From contig NZ_MUJK01000016.1 of NCBI RefSeq assembly GCF_002906155.1, forward strand, positions 60,409 through 124,408: a stretch of DNA of 64,000 bases. The letters are read 5' to 3'. A program made the position numbers and the translations under genes. Origin of the DNA: Pseudomonas laurylsulfativorans. GTDB lineage: Bacteria > Pseudomonadota > Gammaproteobacteria > Pseudomonadales > Pseudomonadaceae. The notes under the pieces are model-generated. The model was not told the origin of the DNA and ran no database searches. It worked only from the letters and a program-made list of their open reading frames with translations. Below, in pieces: positions 34,239 through 43,062 of this stretch. Positions within the stretch are counted from its first letter, which is position 1, and each line of letters starts with the position of its first letter.

Positions 34239-35243
34239 TCACTTGCGCGAAAAGTCGACGAATGTCGCGACGACTTGCTCGATTTGCGCACGGCTGACGT
34301 CCATGTGGGTGACCATGCGCAGACGAGCGGCGGCACTGAGCTTGATCCCGCGTTCGGCGGCAAAGGCCTTGAGCGCCTCGGCCTGGTCGCCCATCTGCAC
34401 ATATACCATATTGGTCTGCACCGGCTCGACCTCGAAGCCCGCCGCACGCAGGCCTTCGGCCAGCCATTGCGCGTTGGCATGGTCATCGGCCAGGCGCTGA
34501 ACGTTGTTATCCAGCGCATACAGGCCCGCCGCCGCGAGAACACCGGCCTGACGCATACCGCCACCGACCATCTTGCGCAGGCGCCGGGCCTTACCGATCA
34601 GCTCGACCGAGCCGCACAGCACCGAACCGACCGGTGCGCCCAGGCCTTTGGACAGGCACACCGAGACCGAATCGAAATACTGGGTGATTTCCCGGGCATC
34701 GACACCCAGCTTCACCGCCGCGTTGTACAGGCGAGCGCCGTCCAGGTGCAACTGCAAACCCTGTTCGCGGGTAAAACTGCGCGCCCGGGCCAGGTATTCC
34801 AGCGGCAGGACTTTGCCCTGCATGGTGTTTTCCAACGCCAGCAGGCGGGTGCGGGCGAAATGGAAGTCGTCAGGTTTGATCGCGGCCGCAACCTGGGCCA
34901 GGTCCAGCGAACCATCGGCCTGCACGTCCAGCGGCTGCGGTTGGATCGAGCCGAGCACCGCTGCTCCACCACCTTCGTACTTATAAGTGTGGGCCTGCTG
35001 GCCGACGATGTACTCGTCACCGCGATCGCAATGGGCCATCAAGCCCAGCAGATTGCTCATGGTCCCGGTCGGCACGAACAGCGCCTCGGCAAACCCCAGG
35101 CGCTTGGCCAGTTCGGCTTCCAGGTGATTGACCGTCGGATCTTCACCATACACATCATCGCCGGTGGCGGCCTTGGCCATCGCGTCGAGCATGCTGGCGC
35201 AAGGTTGGGTGACGGTGTCGCTGCGAAGATCGATAACGCTCAT
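34239..35243 (-). CDS. ltaE: Low-specificity L-threonine aldolase
   Basis: PLP enzyme cleaving L-threonine and allo-threonine to glycine and acetaldehyde; cytosolic. 334 residues beginning MSVIDLRSDTVTQP. The family blocks are the GDDVYGEDPTVNHLE N-terminal segment, HTYKYEGGG, LHLDGARLYNA and the PLP-binding Lys in SVCLSKGLGAPVGSVL. The gene is alone on its strand, upstream of alaS by 146 bp and divergent from the FMN riboswitch gene. Confidence 0.93.
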   Translation of the reverse strand: MSVIDLRSDTVTQPCASMLDAMAKAATGDDVYGEDPTVNHLEAELAKRLGFAEALFVPTGTMSNLLGLMAHCDRGDEYIVGQQAHTYKYEGGGAAVLGSIQPQPLDVQADGSLDLAQVAAAIKPDDFHFARTRLLALENTMQGKVLPLEYLARARSFTREQGLQLHLDGARLYNAAVKLGVDAREITQYFDSVSVCLSKGLGAPVGSVLCGSVELIGKARRLRKMVGGGMRQAGVLAAAGLYALDNNVQRLADDHANAQWLAEGLRAAGFEVEPVQTNMVYVQMGDQAEALKAFAAERGIKLSAAARLRMVTHMDVSRAQIEQVVATFVDFSRK

Positions 35244-35444
35244 GAATCTGGCCTCGGTAAGCAGGGGGAAGTCCCTTTCAGGAAAGAATTACTGCGGGCA
35301 TGGCGACGATTAATCAACCCTTGAGTAGGAAAAGGCCGATTAAACCAACGGAAAAGTCGATGACAATCATCCAAAAGGGGTCATGCGCATATCGGAAATA
35401 TGTGATAAAAACGCTGCGCCGCCAAACATTCCGGCGGCAAAAAA

Positions 35445-35610
35445 CGTTCTCAGGGCGGGGTGCAACTCCCCACCGGCGGTAATTGCGCGAAATGCGCATA
35501 GCCCGCGAGCGCTTGATGGCAGCACGGCTTCGGCAGTGCCTGACAGCAAGGTCAGCAGACCCGGTGTGATCCCGGGGCCGACGGTCATAGTCCGGATGAA
35601 GAGAGAACGG
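35445..35610 (+). ncRNA. FMN riboswitch (RFN element)
   Basis: The conserved RFN core is directly readable. It opens with GTTCTCAGGGCGGGGTGCAA, continues through CCCCACCGGCGGTAATTGCGC and AGCCCGCGAGCGCTT, then CAGCAGACCCGGTG, GGGGCCGACGGTCATAGTCC and GGATGAAGAGAGAACG, which closes the P1 stem with GTTCTC. It lies in the 5' leader of the lumazine synthase gene and should shut it off when FMN is plentiful. About 105 bp separate it from the start codon; a terminator or RBS-sequestering hairpin may be there. Confidence 0.97.
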
Positions 35611-35715
35611 GATTGGCACCAAAGGGCCGTCCGCAGGCATTCGTGCAAGCGTGCGCACCCTCAGATCCCCTTCGATTCATAACGCCCTGTTTTTCACACA
35701 AACAGGAGTCAGAAC

Positions 35716-36225
35716 ATGCAACCCACCGCAATCGACAGCAAAAGCAAACACCTTCATGGCGAGCGCGTAGCGTTCATCCAGGCCTGCTGGCACAAGGAAA
35801 TAGTCGATCAGAGCCGTAAAGGCTTCGTCGCCGAAATGATCGCCCAGGGCTATCAGGAGTCCGACATCGACTTCTTCGAAGTCGGCGGCGCCTTTGAAAT
35901 GCCCCTGCACGCCAAGTTGCTGGCCAAGACCGGTCGTTATTCCGGCATCGTCGCGGCCGCCCTGGTGGTGGACGGCGGGATCTACCGTCACGAGTTCGTC
36001 GCCCAATCGGTGGTCAGCGGCCTGATGCAGGTTCAGCTGGAAACCGAAGTGCCGGTGTTCTCGGTGTCCCTGACCCCGCACCACTTCCATGCCGGCGAAG
36101 AGCACCAGAAGTTCTTCTTCGAGCATTTCCTGCACAAAGGCCAGGAAGCAGCGAAGACGTGTGCGGATACGCTGAGCAAGATCCGCACTCTGCGCCGCAG
36201 CGAGCCGCGTGCGCTAGCGGTCTAA
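35716..36225 (+). CDS. ribH: 6,7-dimethyl-8-ribityllumazine synthase (RibH2 type)
   Basis: Penultimate step of riboflavin synthesis. 169 residues; motifs FIQACWHKEIVDQSRKGF, EVGGAFEMPLHAKLLA, and HHFHAGEEHQKFFFEHF. The latter is typical of the decameric type 2 (RibH2) enzymes and differs from the housekeeping RibH. It is under an FMN riboswitch and not in the main rib operon, so it probably supplies flavin when FMN is low. ATG follows ACAGGAGTC. A REP pair and the aru operon end come next. Confidence 0.93.
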   Translation: MQPTAIDSKSKHLHGERVAFIQACWHKEIVDQSRKGFVAEMIAQGYQESDIDFFEVGGAFEMPLHAKLLAKTGRYSGIVAAALVVDGGIYRHEFVAQSVVSGLMQVQLETEVPVFSVSLTPHHFHAGEEHQKFFFEHFLHKGQEAAKTCADTLSKIRTLRRSEPRALAV

Positions 36226-36234
36226 ATACAGACC

Positions 36235-36322
36235 TGTAGGAGCCGGCTTGCTGGCGATCGCGGACTGTCAGTTGACTGATTTGTTGACTGACACACCGAT
36301 ATCGCCGGCAAGCCGGCTCCTA
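36235..36322. repeat. REP pair between ribH and aruE
   Basis: TGTAGGAGCCGGCTTGCTGGCGAT and the inverse ATCGCCGGCAAGCCGGCTCCTA flank a loop with a short palindrome (GTCAGTTGACTGATTTGTTGACTGAC). Lies between convergent genes. Confidence 0.88.
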
Positions 36323-36335
36323 AAGAGGATCTGTG

Positions 36336-37346
36336 TCAGGCCAGGTTTTCGTCGGTGGTCGGTACGACCAGGATGCCAGCACGCAAACCATTCTTCACCT
36401 TGGGATTCGGGAAGATGATCCGGGCGCCCTCTTCCTCGATGATCCAGCGGGTGTTGGCGATGTCTTCCGCCAGCAGGTAACCCACTTCCAGCTCCGAAAA
36501 ATTCTCGATGTCCGCTGGCAGGTTCAGGCGGAAGCTGTCGCTGTGCTTGATGATTTCCCGTGCCACGCTGTACAGCTGCAAACCGTCCAGTGCCGCTTCA
36601 GTCAGTTCCGGCTCGGTGCCCTCGATGATCTGCTTGAGGCGCGCCTCCAGCAGCGAGACATTGACCCCGGCGTTCTGCCCGAACGGCCGCGCCTTGCCCA
36701 ATTCCAGGGTAAAGGCCTCGGCACCGAGCTTGTCGTAGGTGTAGGAGCTGAACACGATGGACGGCTTGTTCTGCAGCAACACCGCTTCCATGCCGGCGGC
36801 GCGCAGACGCGCCAGTTCCTGACGCGAATGCTGGCGGTCTTCTTTCCAAGGGTACAAGGCGAACTGCTCGATTTTCGAGCCACGAATGGCCGTGTGCAGG
36901 TCGTAGTGCAGACGCTGACGGTCCGGCAGGCTGAAAAAACTGGCGGCCAGACGCTCCAGTTCACAGGCGCGCAGGGCTTCGGAACCGCTGCTTTGTTCGT
37001 GACGGCCATTGAACAGCCGATTGACGTCCTGCTCGATAAAACGCTCGCCTTTGCGAATCGCTTCAGGATTGCCGAACAGGAACAGAATTCGTGCACGCGG
37101 TTTCAAGTCACCGCGGGCGATGTCGTGCAACAGGCGATCGAGTAGCTCGATCGGCGCTGTTTCATTGCCGTGGATCCCCGCCGACAGCAGCAGGTCCAGG
37201 CCATTGTCACGAGCTTCAGGCGGCCGGACTTCCAGCGCACCTTCGCTCAACCAGCGCATGCGCACGCCTTCGACAGTCAGTTGAGTCTTCTCCGCCGGTT
37301 CGCGGCCGGCGAGGGTCAGTTCAAGCAGTTTGCCGAGGGCGAGCAT
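36336..37346 (-). CDS. astE: Succinylglutamate desuccinylase
   Basis: Last step of the arginine succinyltransferase (AST) route, releasing glutamate and succinate; aruE in Pseudomonas. 336 residues. Zinc site in SAGIHGNETAPIELL (His and Glu), with the downstream His in YDLHTAIRGS; further family motifs GNPEAIRKGERFIEQDVNRLF and SYTYDKLGAEAFTLELG. Last gene of aruC-F-G-D-B-x-E, 12 bp from the small gene upstream. Confidence 0.95.
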   Translation of the reverse strand: MLALGKLLELTLAGREPAEKTQLTVEGVRMRWLSEGALEVRPPEARDNGLDLLLSAGIHGNETAPIELLDRLLHDIARGDLKPRARILFLFGNPEAIRKGERFIEQDVNRLFNGRHEQSSGSEALRACELERLAASFFSLPDRQRLHYDLHTAIRGSKIEQFALYPWKEDRQHSRQELARLRAAGMEAVLLQNKPSIVFSSYTYDKLGAEAFTLELGKARPFGQNAGVNVSLLEARLKQIIEGTEPELTEAALDGLQLYSVAREIIKHSDSFRLNLPADIENFSELEVGYLLAEDIANTRWIIEEEGARIIFPNPKVKNGLRAGILVVPTTDENLA

Positions 37347-37358
37347 AGAGCGGTTTCC

Positions 37359-37646
37359 TTAGTGATCGTGATTGCAATCCGGGCCGTGAACGTGGTCCTC
37401 GTCGGTGAGGTCGGCAGGTTCCATCTCCAGTTGCAGACTTACCAGATTAGTCGCCAATGGGCGCAGCAGCAGGTTGGCGTATTCAGCATCGCCTTCTTCG
37501 ACGTCCACGCCGATCAGCAACTGACCACGGCCGTCCTGCTGGATCCACAGCTCTTTGCCTTGCCACAGGACCGCGACGCGGGTGCAGGAAGTCTCCAGTT
37601 GCGTGCCGTCGGTGTCTTCAAGGATCAGCTGCAGGGTATCGCTCAT
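37359..37646 (-). CDS. Conserved hypothetical in the aru operon, His-rich tail
   Basis: 95 residues beginning at the ATG at 37646 (MSDTLQLILEDTDGTQ). Acidic overall, mostly beta-like, ending in DEDHVHGPDCNHDH, a cluster of His, Cys and Asp that could bind a metal such as Zn or Ni. The position between aruB and aruE matches PA0900 of P. aeruginosa. Some databases label such proteins as topoisomerase-like, but nothing here supports that. Function unknown. Confidence 0.82.
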   Translation of the reverse strand: MSDTLQLILEDTDGTQLETSCTRVAVLWQGKELWIQQDGRGQLLIGVDVEEGDAEYANLLLRPLATNLVSLQLEMEPADLTDEDHVHGPDCNHDH

Positions 37647-37707
37647 GTCTTTACGCTCTCGTTTGAGATGAAGCGACGCGCTGCCATGCAAGGCAGCGCG
37701 CCGTCGA

Positions 37708-39054
37708 TCAATTGATCTGGAATGGATAAACCGCGCCCAGTTTAAGGATTTGCGTCAGTTCATCCAGTGCCGTCCGGCACTCAAGCAGCAATTGCGGGTC
37801 CGCCAGATCGTTTTCGGTCATGCGGTCGCGGTAGTGCTTCTCGACCCATTCGGTCAGAGTGCCGTACAACGGTGCCGTCATGATAACCCCTGGGTTGACG
37901 GCCGCCAGTTCGGTTTCGTTGAGTGCGACACGCAACCGCAGGCAAGCCGGGCCACCGCCGTTCTGCATGCTCTGCTTGAGATCGAAGACTTTCACTTCGC
38001 GGATCAGCCCGCCGGAGCTGGTCAAACCCTGCAGATACTGCCAGACACGCTCATTGCCACGGCATTCTTCCGGCACGATCAACAGCATGGAGCCGTCAGG
38101 ACGCGACAGCAGTTGGCTATTGAACAGGTAGGAACGAACCGCATCTTCCACGCTTACCGCGGAACGCGGTACGCAGATCGACTGAAATTTCCCACCGGCT
38201 TTGGCGAGTTTGCTCTGCAGCTCGGCCAGCATCTTTTCGGTCTCGAGGAACGCGTCCTCGTGATAGAACAGGACTTCACCGTTGCCGACGGCGATCACGT
38301 CGTTGTGGAACACGCCCTGATCGATCACCGACGGGTTCTGCTGGGCGTAGACCACACCGTCATCGCTCAAGCCGTGCAAACGGGCAACGGCCTGGGACGC
38401 TTCGAGGGTCTGGCGCGCCGGGTACTTCTGCGGTGCCGGGTAGCGGGTGTCGAACGCGCTGCGGCCGAACACGAAGAACTCAACGCCGGCTTCGCCGTAC
38501 TCGCGGCAGAAACGCGTGTGGTTGGCCGCGCCTTCGTCACCGAACTGCGCCACGGCCGGCAAGGCGGCATGGTGGGCAAAGTGTTGCTGGTCAGCGAACA
38601 TCGCCCCCAGCACGCGGCTGGTGGTCGGGTGTTCGATGCTGCGGTGATATTTGCAGTTGAGGTTGGCGGCGGTGAAATGCACACGGCCGTCAGCTGTGTC
38701 AGCGCTCGGGCTGACGGTAGCGGCGTTGGCCACCCACATGCTCGACGCCGAGCAACTGGCCACCAGCAGCGGCATCGCGTCTTTGGCAGCGCGCTCGATC
38801 ACTTGCGCGTCAGTGCCGCCAAAGCCCAAACGACGCAGTGCAGCCACATCCGGGCGCTCTTGCGGTGCCAGCACGCCTTGCTGGAAACCCATTTCCATCA
38901 GCGCTTTCATCTTTGCCAGGCCTTGCAGCGCCGCTTCCTTGGGGTTGGAAGATTGCTGGCTGTTGCTCTGGGACGCGACGTTGCCGTAGGACAGGCCGCC
39001 GTAGTTATGGGTCGGCCCCACTAGACCGTCAAAATTGACTTCATAGGATTTCAT
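37708..39054 (-). CDS. astB: N-succinylarginine dihydrolase
   Basis: Second AST step (aruB): cleaves succinylarginine to succinylornithine, CO2 and ammonia. 448 residues, an amidinotransferase-fold enzyme. Motifs GLVGPTHNYGGLSYGN at the start (substrate loop), SADTADGRVHFTAANL, and the catalytic Cys in NGGGPACLRLRV near the C-terminus. A 164-bp gap with a REP pair separates it from aruD upstream. Confidence 0.96.
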   Translation of the reverse strand: MKSYEVNFDGLVGPTHNYGGLSYGNVASQSNSQQSSNPKEAALQGLAKMKALMEMGFQQGVLAPQERPDVAALRRLGFGGTDAQVIERAAKDAMPLLVASCSASSMWVANAATVSPSADTADGRVHFTAANLNCKYHRSIEHPTTSRVLGAMFADQQHFAHHAALPAVAQFGDEGAANHTRFCREYGEAGVEFFVFGRSAFDTRYPAPQKYPARQTLEASQAVARLHGLSDDGVVYAQQNPSVIDQGVFHNDVIAVGNGEVLFYHEDAFLETEKMLAELQSKLAKAGGKFQSICVPRSAVSVEDAVRSYLFNSQLLSRPDGSMLLIVPEECRGNERVWQYLQGLTSSGGLIREVKVFDLKQSMQNGGGPACLRLRVALNETELAAVNPGVIMTAPLYGTLTEWVEKHYRDRMTENDLADPQLLLECRTALDELTQILKLGAVYPFQIN

Positions 39055-39111
39055 CAGCGAGGCTCCACGAATCTGTTTTTTATAGGCATCAGTAACAAAG
39101 AATTGGCGGCC

Positions 39112-39213
39112 GCTTCGCGGCCGATCGTTGGCAAGCCAGCTCCCACAGGTTCAGCAGTGTTCACAAATCTTGTGTTCGACGCAGTCCTTGTGGGAGCGGG
39201 CTTGCCCGCGAAT
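39112..39213. repeat. REP pair between aruD and aruB
   Basis: A degenerate arm (CTTCGCGGCCGATCGTTGGC...AGCTCCCACAGG) faces a good REP arm (TTGTGGGAGCGGGCTTGCCC) ending at 39213. It is inside the aru transcript, where it can stabilise or attenuate the message. Confidence 0.8.
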
Positions 39214-39218
39214 GGGCG

Positions 39219-40685
39219 TTACGCCATCTTCACGCCAGGCGTCAGAGTGGCAGGCAACACCAGGCTCGGCGTTTCCAGCGAGGCCACCGGGTACGCGCAG
39301 TAATCCGCCGCGTAGTAGGCGCTGGCGCGATGGTTGCCCGAGGCGCCGACGCCGCCGAATGGCGCGCTGCTTGCCGCACCGGTCAGTTGCTTGTTCCAGT
39401 TGACGATACCGGCACGGCTTTCCAGCCAGAACTGCTGGTACCGCGCTTCGGAGTCCGACAGCAGACCGGCGGCCAGACCGTAGGCCGTGTCGTTGGCTTC
39501 AGTGATTGCCGCTTCAAAATCAGCGTAGCGGATCACTTGCAGCAACGGGCCGAACAGCTCTTCGTCAGGACGATCGGCGACTGCGGTCACGTCCAGAATG
39601 CCCGGGGTCAGCAAGGCAGATTGAGCCTGTGGCTGAGTCATTTCCAGCAGCGTCACAGCGCCATTGGCCAGCAGATGTTCCTGTGCATCCATCAGCGCTT
39701 TCGCTGCGCCGAGAGAGACCACCGAGCCCATGAACGGCGCCGGTTGCTGATCGAAGGCACCGACTGAGAGAGTCGCGCTGACCGCCACCAGGCGCGCCAG
39801 CAGTGAATCGCCCCAGGCGCCTTGTGGCACCAGCAAGCGGCGGGCACAGGTGCAGCGCTGGCCAGCAGAGATGAAGGCCGACTGGATGATGGTGTACACC
39901 GCGGCGTCCAGATCGACGACCTGATCGACCACCAGCGGGTTGTTACCACCCATCTCCAGCGCCAGGATCTTGTCCGGACGGCCGGCGAACTGCTGGTGCA
40001 GGTGATTACCGGTACGGCTGGAACCGGTGAAGAACAGTCCGTCGATGCCCGGGTTCGCCGCCAGGGCGATGCCGGTTTCGCGTGCGCCTTGCAGCAGGCT
40101 CAACACGCCCGCCGGCAGACCGGCTTCGATCCAGCACTTGACCGTCAGTTCGGCGACTTTCGGCGTCAGTTCGCTCGGTTTGAACAGCACGCTGTTACCC
40201 GCCAGCAGTGCCGGCACGATGTGGCCGTTCGGCAAGTGGCCGGGGAAGTTGTAAGGACCAAACACCGCCACCACACCGTGGGGCTTGTGTCGCAGTACAG
40301 CGGTGGCGTCGCCCAGCGGACCGCTCTTCTCACCGGTACGTTCGCGGTAGCTCTGCACCGAGATGGCAATCTTGTTGACCATGCTGGTGACTTCGGTCGC
40401 CGCTTCCCACAGGGGTTTACCGGTTTCTTCGCCAATAGTGCGAGCCAGTTCGTCCGCATGATTTTTCAGCGCGGCGGCAAAGGCTTCCAGCACCGAGATT
40501 CGTTCTTCCAGGGTACGCCGCGCCCAACCCGGGAACGCCTGACGCGCCGCTTGCACAGCCGACTCGACCTGAGCGGTGGTGGCACCGACGCCGGACCACA
40601 GCACCTGCTGGGTCACCGGGTTCAGCGACTCGAAGGCTTCGCCCTGACCGGCCAGCCATTCACCTGCGATGTAAAGCGACTTCAT
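39219..40685 (-). CDS. astD: Succinylglutamic semialdehyde dehydrogenase
   Basis: Fourth AST step (aruD), oxidising succinylglutamate semialdehyde with NAD+. 488 residues, an aldehyde dehydrogenase with the Rossmann N1 region (FGPYNFPGHLPNGHIVPALLAGNSVLFKPSE), the catalytic Glu in ALEMGGNNPLVV and the catalytic Cys in SAGQRCTCARRLLVP. Its ATG overlaps the aruG stop by one base (TAATG), so translation is coupled. Confidence 0.96.
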   Translation of the reverse strand: MKSLYIAGEWLAGQGEAFESLNPVTQQVLWSGVGATTAQVESAVQAARQAFPGWARRTLEERISVLEAFAAALKNHADELARTIGEETGKPLWEAATEVTSMVNKIAISVQSYRERTGEKSGPLGDATAVLRHKPHGVVAVFGPYNFPGHLPNGHIVPALLAGNSVLFKPSELTPKVAELTVKCWIEAGLPAGVLSLLQGARETGIALAANPGIDGLFFTGSSRTGNHLHQQFAGRPDKILALEMGGNNPLVVDQVVDLDAAVYTIIQSAFISAGQRCTCARRLLVPQGAWGDSLLARLVAVSATLSVGAFDQQPAPFMGSVVSLGAAKALMDAQEHLLANGAVTLLEMTQPQAQSALLTPGILDVTAVADRPDEELFGPLLQVIRYADFEAAITEANDTAYGLAAGLLSDSEARYQQFWLESRAGIVNWNKQLTGAASSAPFGGVGASGNHRASAYYAADYCAYPVASLETPSLVLPATLTPGVKMA

Positions 40686-41710
40686 TATTTCGACTCCCGA
40701 GCTGCGGACAACGCCACGGCGCGCACTTGATCGCCAGCGTTGAGTTGAAGACGTTTGGCGGTCTGCGGATCGACCACCAGGGTGCCGGCGGCCAGACGTG
40801 CCGGCGCAGCAGTCATGCGGCAGTCTTCACGCTTGCGGTTGTGGATGATGAATGGCGTGGCGTCGTCACCCGGCGTGCCGACGGCCAGCACCAGTGCCTG
40901 GCTGTCACGCACGGCGCGGATCTTGCCTGTTTCGCACTCGATGGCAGGACCTGCGTCGAAAATGTCGACGTAGCCCTGGTAGCTGAAACCTTCGCCCTTG
41001 AGCATGGCCAACGCCGGCTCGGTATCCGGGTGCACTTGACCGATGACATTGCGTGCATCCGGCGACAGGAAGCAGGTGTACAGCGGGAATTTCGGCATCA
41101 GTTCGGCGATGAACGCCTTGTTGCCCACACCGGTCAGGTAGTCGGCCTGGCTGAACTCCATCTTGAAGAAGTGCCGGCCCAGGCTTTCCCAGAACGGCGA
41201 ACGCCCGGCTTCATCGGAAACACCTCGCATTTCGGCAATGATCTTGTTGCCGAACAGTTGCGGGAATTCGGCGATGAACAGCATCCGTGCCTTGGACAGC
41301 ATGCGGCCGTTGAGGCCGCTGCGGTAATCGGCGTGCAGGAACAGCGAGCACAGCTCGGAGTTGCCGGTCAGGTCGTTGGCCAGGAACAGCGTCGGGATTT
41401 CGCGATAGATGTTCAGCTCTTGCGAAGCGCTGACCGTCAGACCGACCCGGAAGTTGTACCAGGGCTCACGCAGGCCGACGGCGCCGGCAATGGCGGAAAT
41501 GCCCACCACGCGACCGTCGTCATCTTCGAGCACGAACAGGTAGTCCGCATCGCCCCGCCCGGCTTCGCCGCGAAAGGTCTTCTCGGCCCAGCCGACCCGA
41601 TGGGCCAGCCGCTCTTCGTTGGCCGGCAAGGTAGTCAGGCCGGTGCCGGTGCTGCGGGCCAGGTCGATCAGAGCGGGTAAATCGCTGCTGCGTACGGGAC
41701 GAACGATCAT
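40685..41710 (-). CDS. aruG: Arginine N-succinyltransferase, subunit beta
   Basis: One of two paralogous subunits of arginine/ornithine N-succinyltransferase, the first committed step of the AST route. 341 residues; AstA-type N-acetyltransferase fold. Typical blocks: RSSDLPALIDLARSTG, GLREPWYNFRVGLTVSASQELNIY, and EMRGVSDEAGRSPFWESLGRHFF. Paralogous to aruF 82 bp upstream, with which it forms the heteromeric enzyme in Pseudomonas (E. coli has a single AstA). Confidence 0.93.
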   Translation of the reverse strand: MIVRPVRSSDLPALIDLARSTGTGLTTLPANEERLAHRVGWAEKTFRGEAGRGDADYLFVLEDDDGRVVGISAIAGAVGLREPWYNFRVGLTVSASQELNIYREIPTLFLANDLTGNSELCSLFLHADYRSGLNGRMLSKARMLFIAEFPQLFGNKIIAEMRGVSDEAGRSPFWESLGRHFFKMEFSQADYLTGVGNKAFIAELMPKFPLYTCFLSPDARNVIGQVHPDTEPALAMLKGEGFSYQGYVDIFDAGPAIECETGKIRAVRDSQALVLAVGTPGDDATPFIIHNRKREDCRMTAAPARLAAGTLVVDPQTAKRLQLNAGDQVRAVALSAARESK

Positions 41711-41792
41711 GCTATCTCCTCAAACGGGCCGCTTGCGCCACCCGTGAAACTTCGCTGCTTTCCAGGCAATGCCTTAGGGATTAAAGCAGGCG

Positions 41793-42812
41793 TTAAACCG
41801 CCACCAGGCGCACGCTGGCACCTTCACCGACGCCCAGAGCTTCGGCCGCTTCCAGGTCCAGGGTCACCGGTTTACCCGGCGCGTAGTCAAGCTCGAGCAT
41901 GACCGCGCGGTAGTCCTGCAACTGGGCATTGGCCACCAGATACTGGCGACCGACACCTTTGACCGGCTCGCCGATCTTCACCGGCACCACACGGCTCTGC
42001 GCGATCGAACGTATCCCCGAGACACGCGCATGCAAGGTCGGGCCACCGTCGAAAATGTCGATGTAGTGATCGGTCTCGAAGCCTTCGCGCATCAGGATGT
42101 CGAAGGTGATCTGCGCCCGCGGGTGCACCTGGCCCATCGCTTCTTGCGCGGAGTCCGGCAGCAGGGGCACGTAGATCGGGTAATGCGGCATCAGTTCGGC
42201 GAGGAATGTCCGGCTCTTCAGGCCGCACAGACGCTCGGCTTCGGCGTAATTGAGGTCGAAGAAGTTGCGACCGATAGCGTCCCAGAATGGCGAGTCGCCG
42301 TTTTCATCGCTGTAGCCGACGATCTCGGTCACCACGGAATCGGCAAAGCGTTCCGGATGGCTGGCCACGAACAGCAAACGGCCACGGGAGTTGAGTTCCG
42401 ACCACGGCGAACCCACCAGATCGCGCTGCACGTAGAAACTGGTCAGCAAGCTGTTGCCGGTCAGGTCGTGGCACTGGGAAAGCACGTGGATCTTGTTGTG
42501 AATCTTCAACTCGCGGGAGGCGTGCACGAAGGTTTCGTTGCGGAAGCTGTAGAACGGCTCGGAGTAACCGGCCGACGCCACGATGGCCGAGCAACCGACC
42601 AGCTTGCCGGTGGCACTGTCTTCGAGAACGAAGAAATAGCTTTCCTCACCGTTGAAGCTCACTTCGGCGGCGAACGAGGCTTCGCTTGCCGCGATCTTGT
42701 CGCTCAGGCGCTCAACGTCATCCGGCAAGGAAGTGACACCAATCGGACTGTCCGCAGCCAGACGCTGTACCTCGCCCAGATCAGCCATTTGCGCGGGGCG
42801 CATCACCAGCAT
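41793..42812 (-). CDS. aruF: Arginine/ornithine N-succinyltransferase, subunit alpha
   Basis: 339 residues, paralogue of aruG. Shared core: EPFYSFRNETFVHASRELKIHNKIHVLSQCHDLTGNSLL and SDENGDSPFWDAIGRNFFDLNYAEAERL. The two subunits have diverged over most of their length. The gene is separated from aruC by 250 bp that contains a REP pair, so it may have its own promoter or rely on readthrough. Confidence 0.93.
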   Translation of the reverse strand: MLVMRPAQMADLGEVQRLAADSPIGVTSLPDDVERLSDKIAASEASFAAEVSFNGEESYFFVLEDSATGKLVGCSAIVASAGYSEPFYSFRNETFVHASRELKIHNKIHVLSQCHDLTGNSLLTSFYVQRDLVGSPWSELNSRGRLLFVASHPERFADSVVTEIVGYSDENGDSPFWDAIGRNFFDLNYAEAERLCGLKSRTFLAELMPHYPIYVPLLPDSAQEAMGQVHPRAQITFDILMREGFETDHYIDIFDGGPTLHARVSGIRSIAQSRVVPVKIGEPVKGVGRQYLVANAQLQDYRAVMLELDYAPGKPVTLDLEAAEALGVGEGASVRLVAV

Positions 42813-42893
42813 GGTGTCACTCCTTAATCAAGAAACAGGTCGACCCGATTGGCCGACAGGAAAAAATACCGGACTTGCCCGACGTTGCGTCCT

Positions 42894-42978
42894 TGTAGGA
42901 ACTGGCTCGCCAGCGATGGCGGCCGGTTGATCGCCGCAAGGCTCTCGGGCCTCATCGCCAGCAAGCCGGCTCCTACAG
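42894..42978. repeat. REP pair between aruC and aruF
   Basis: TGTAGGAACTGGCTCGCCAGCGAT and its inverse ATCGCCAGCAAGCCGGCTCCTACA flank a short hairpin loop. The left arm is divergent (AACTGG), as in unit 3 of the 25956 array. Confidence 0.85.
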
Positions 42979-43062
42979 GGGTAACGCTTCGGGCAGGCCC
43001 GGCACAGAAAATTTGTCTCAACGCCTATCCATAACGATTGGCGCTGAGAGCTATTGCATGAA

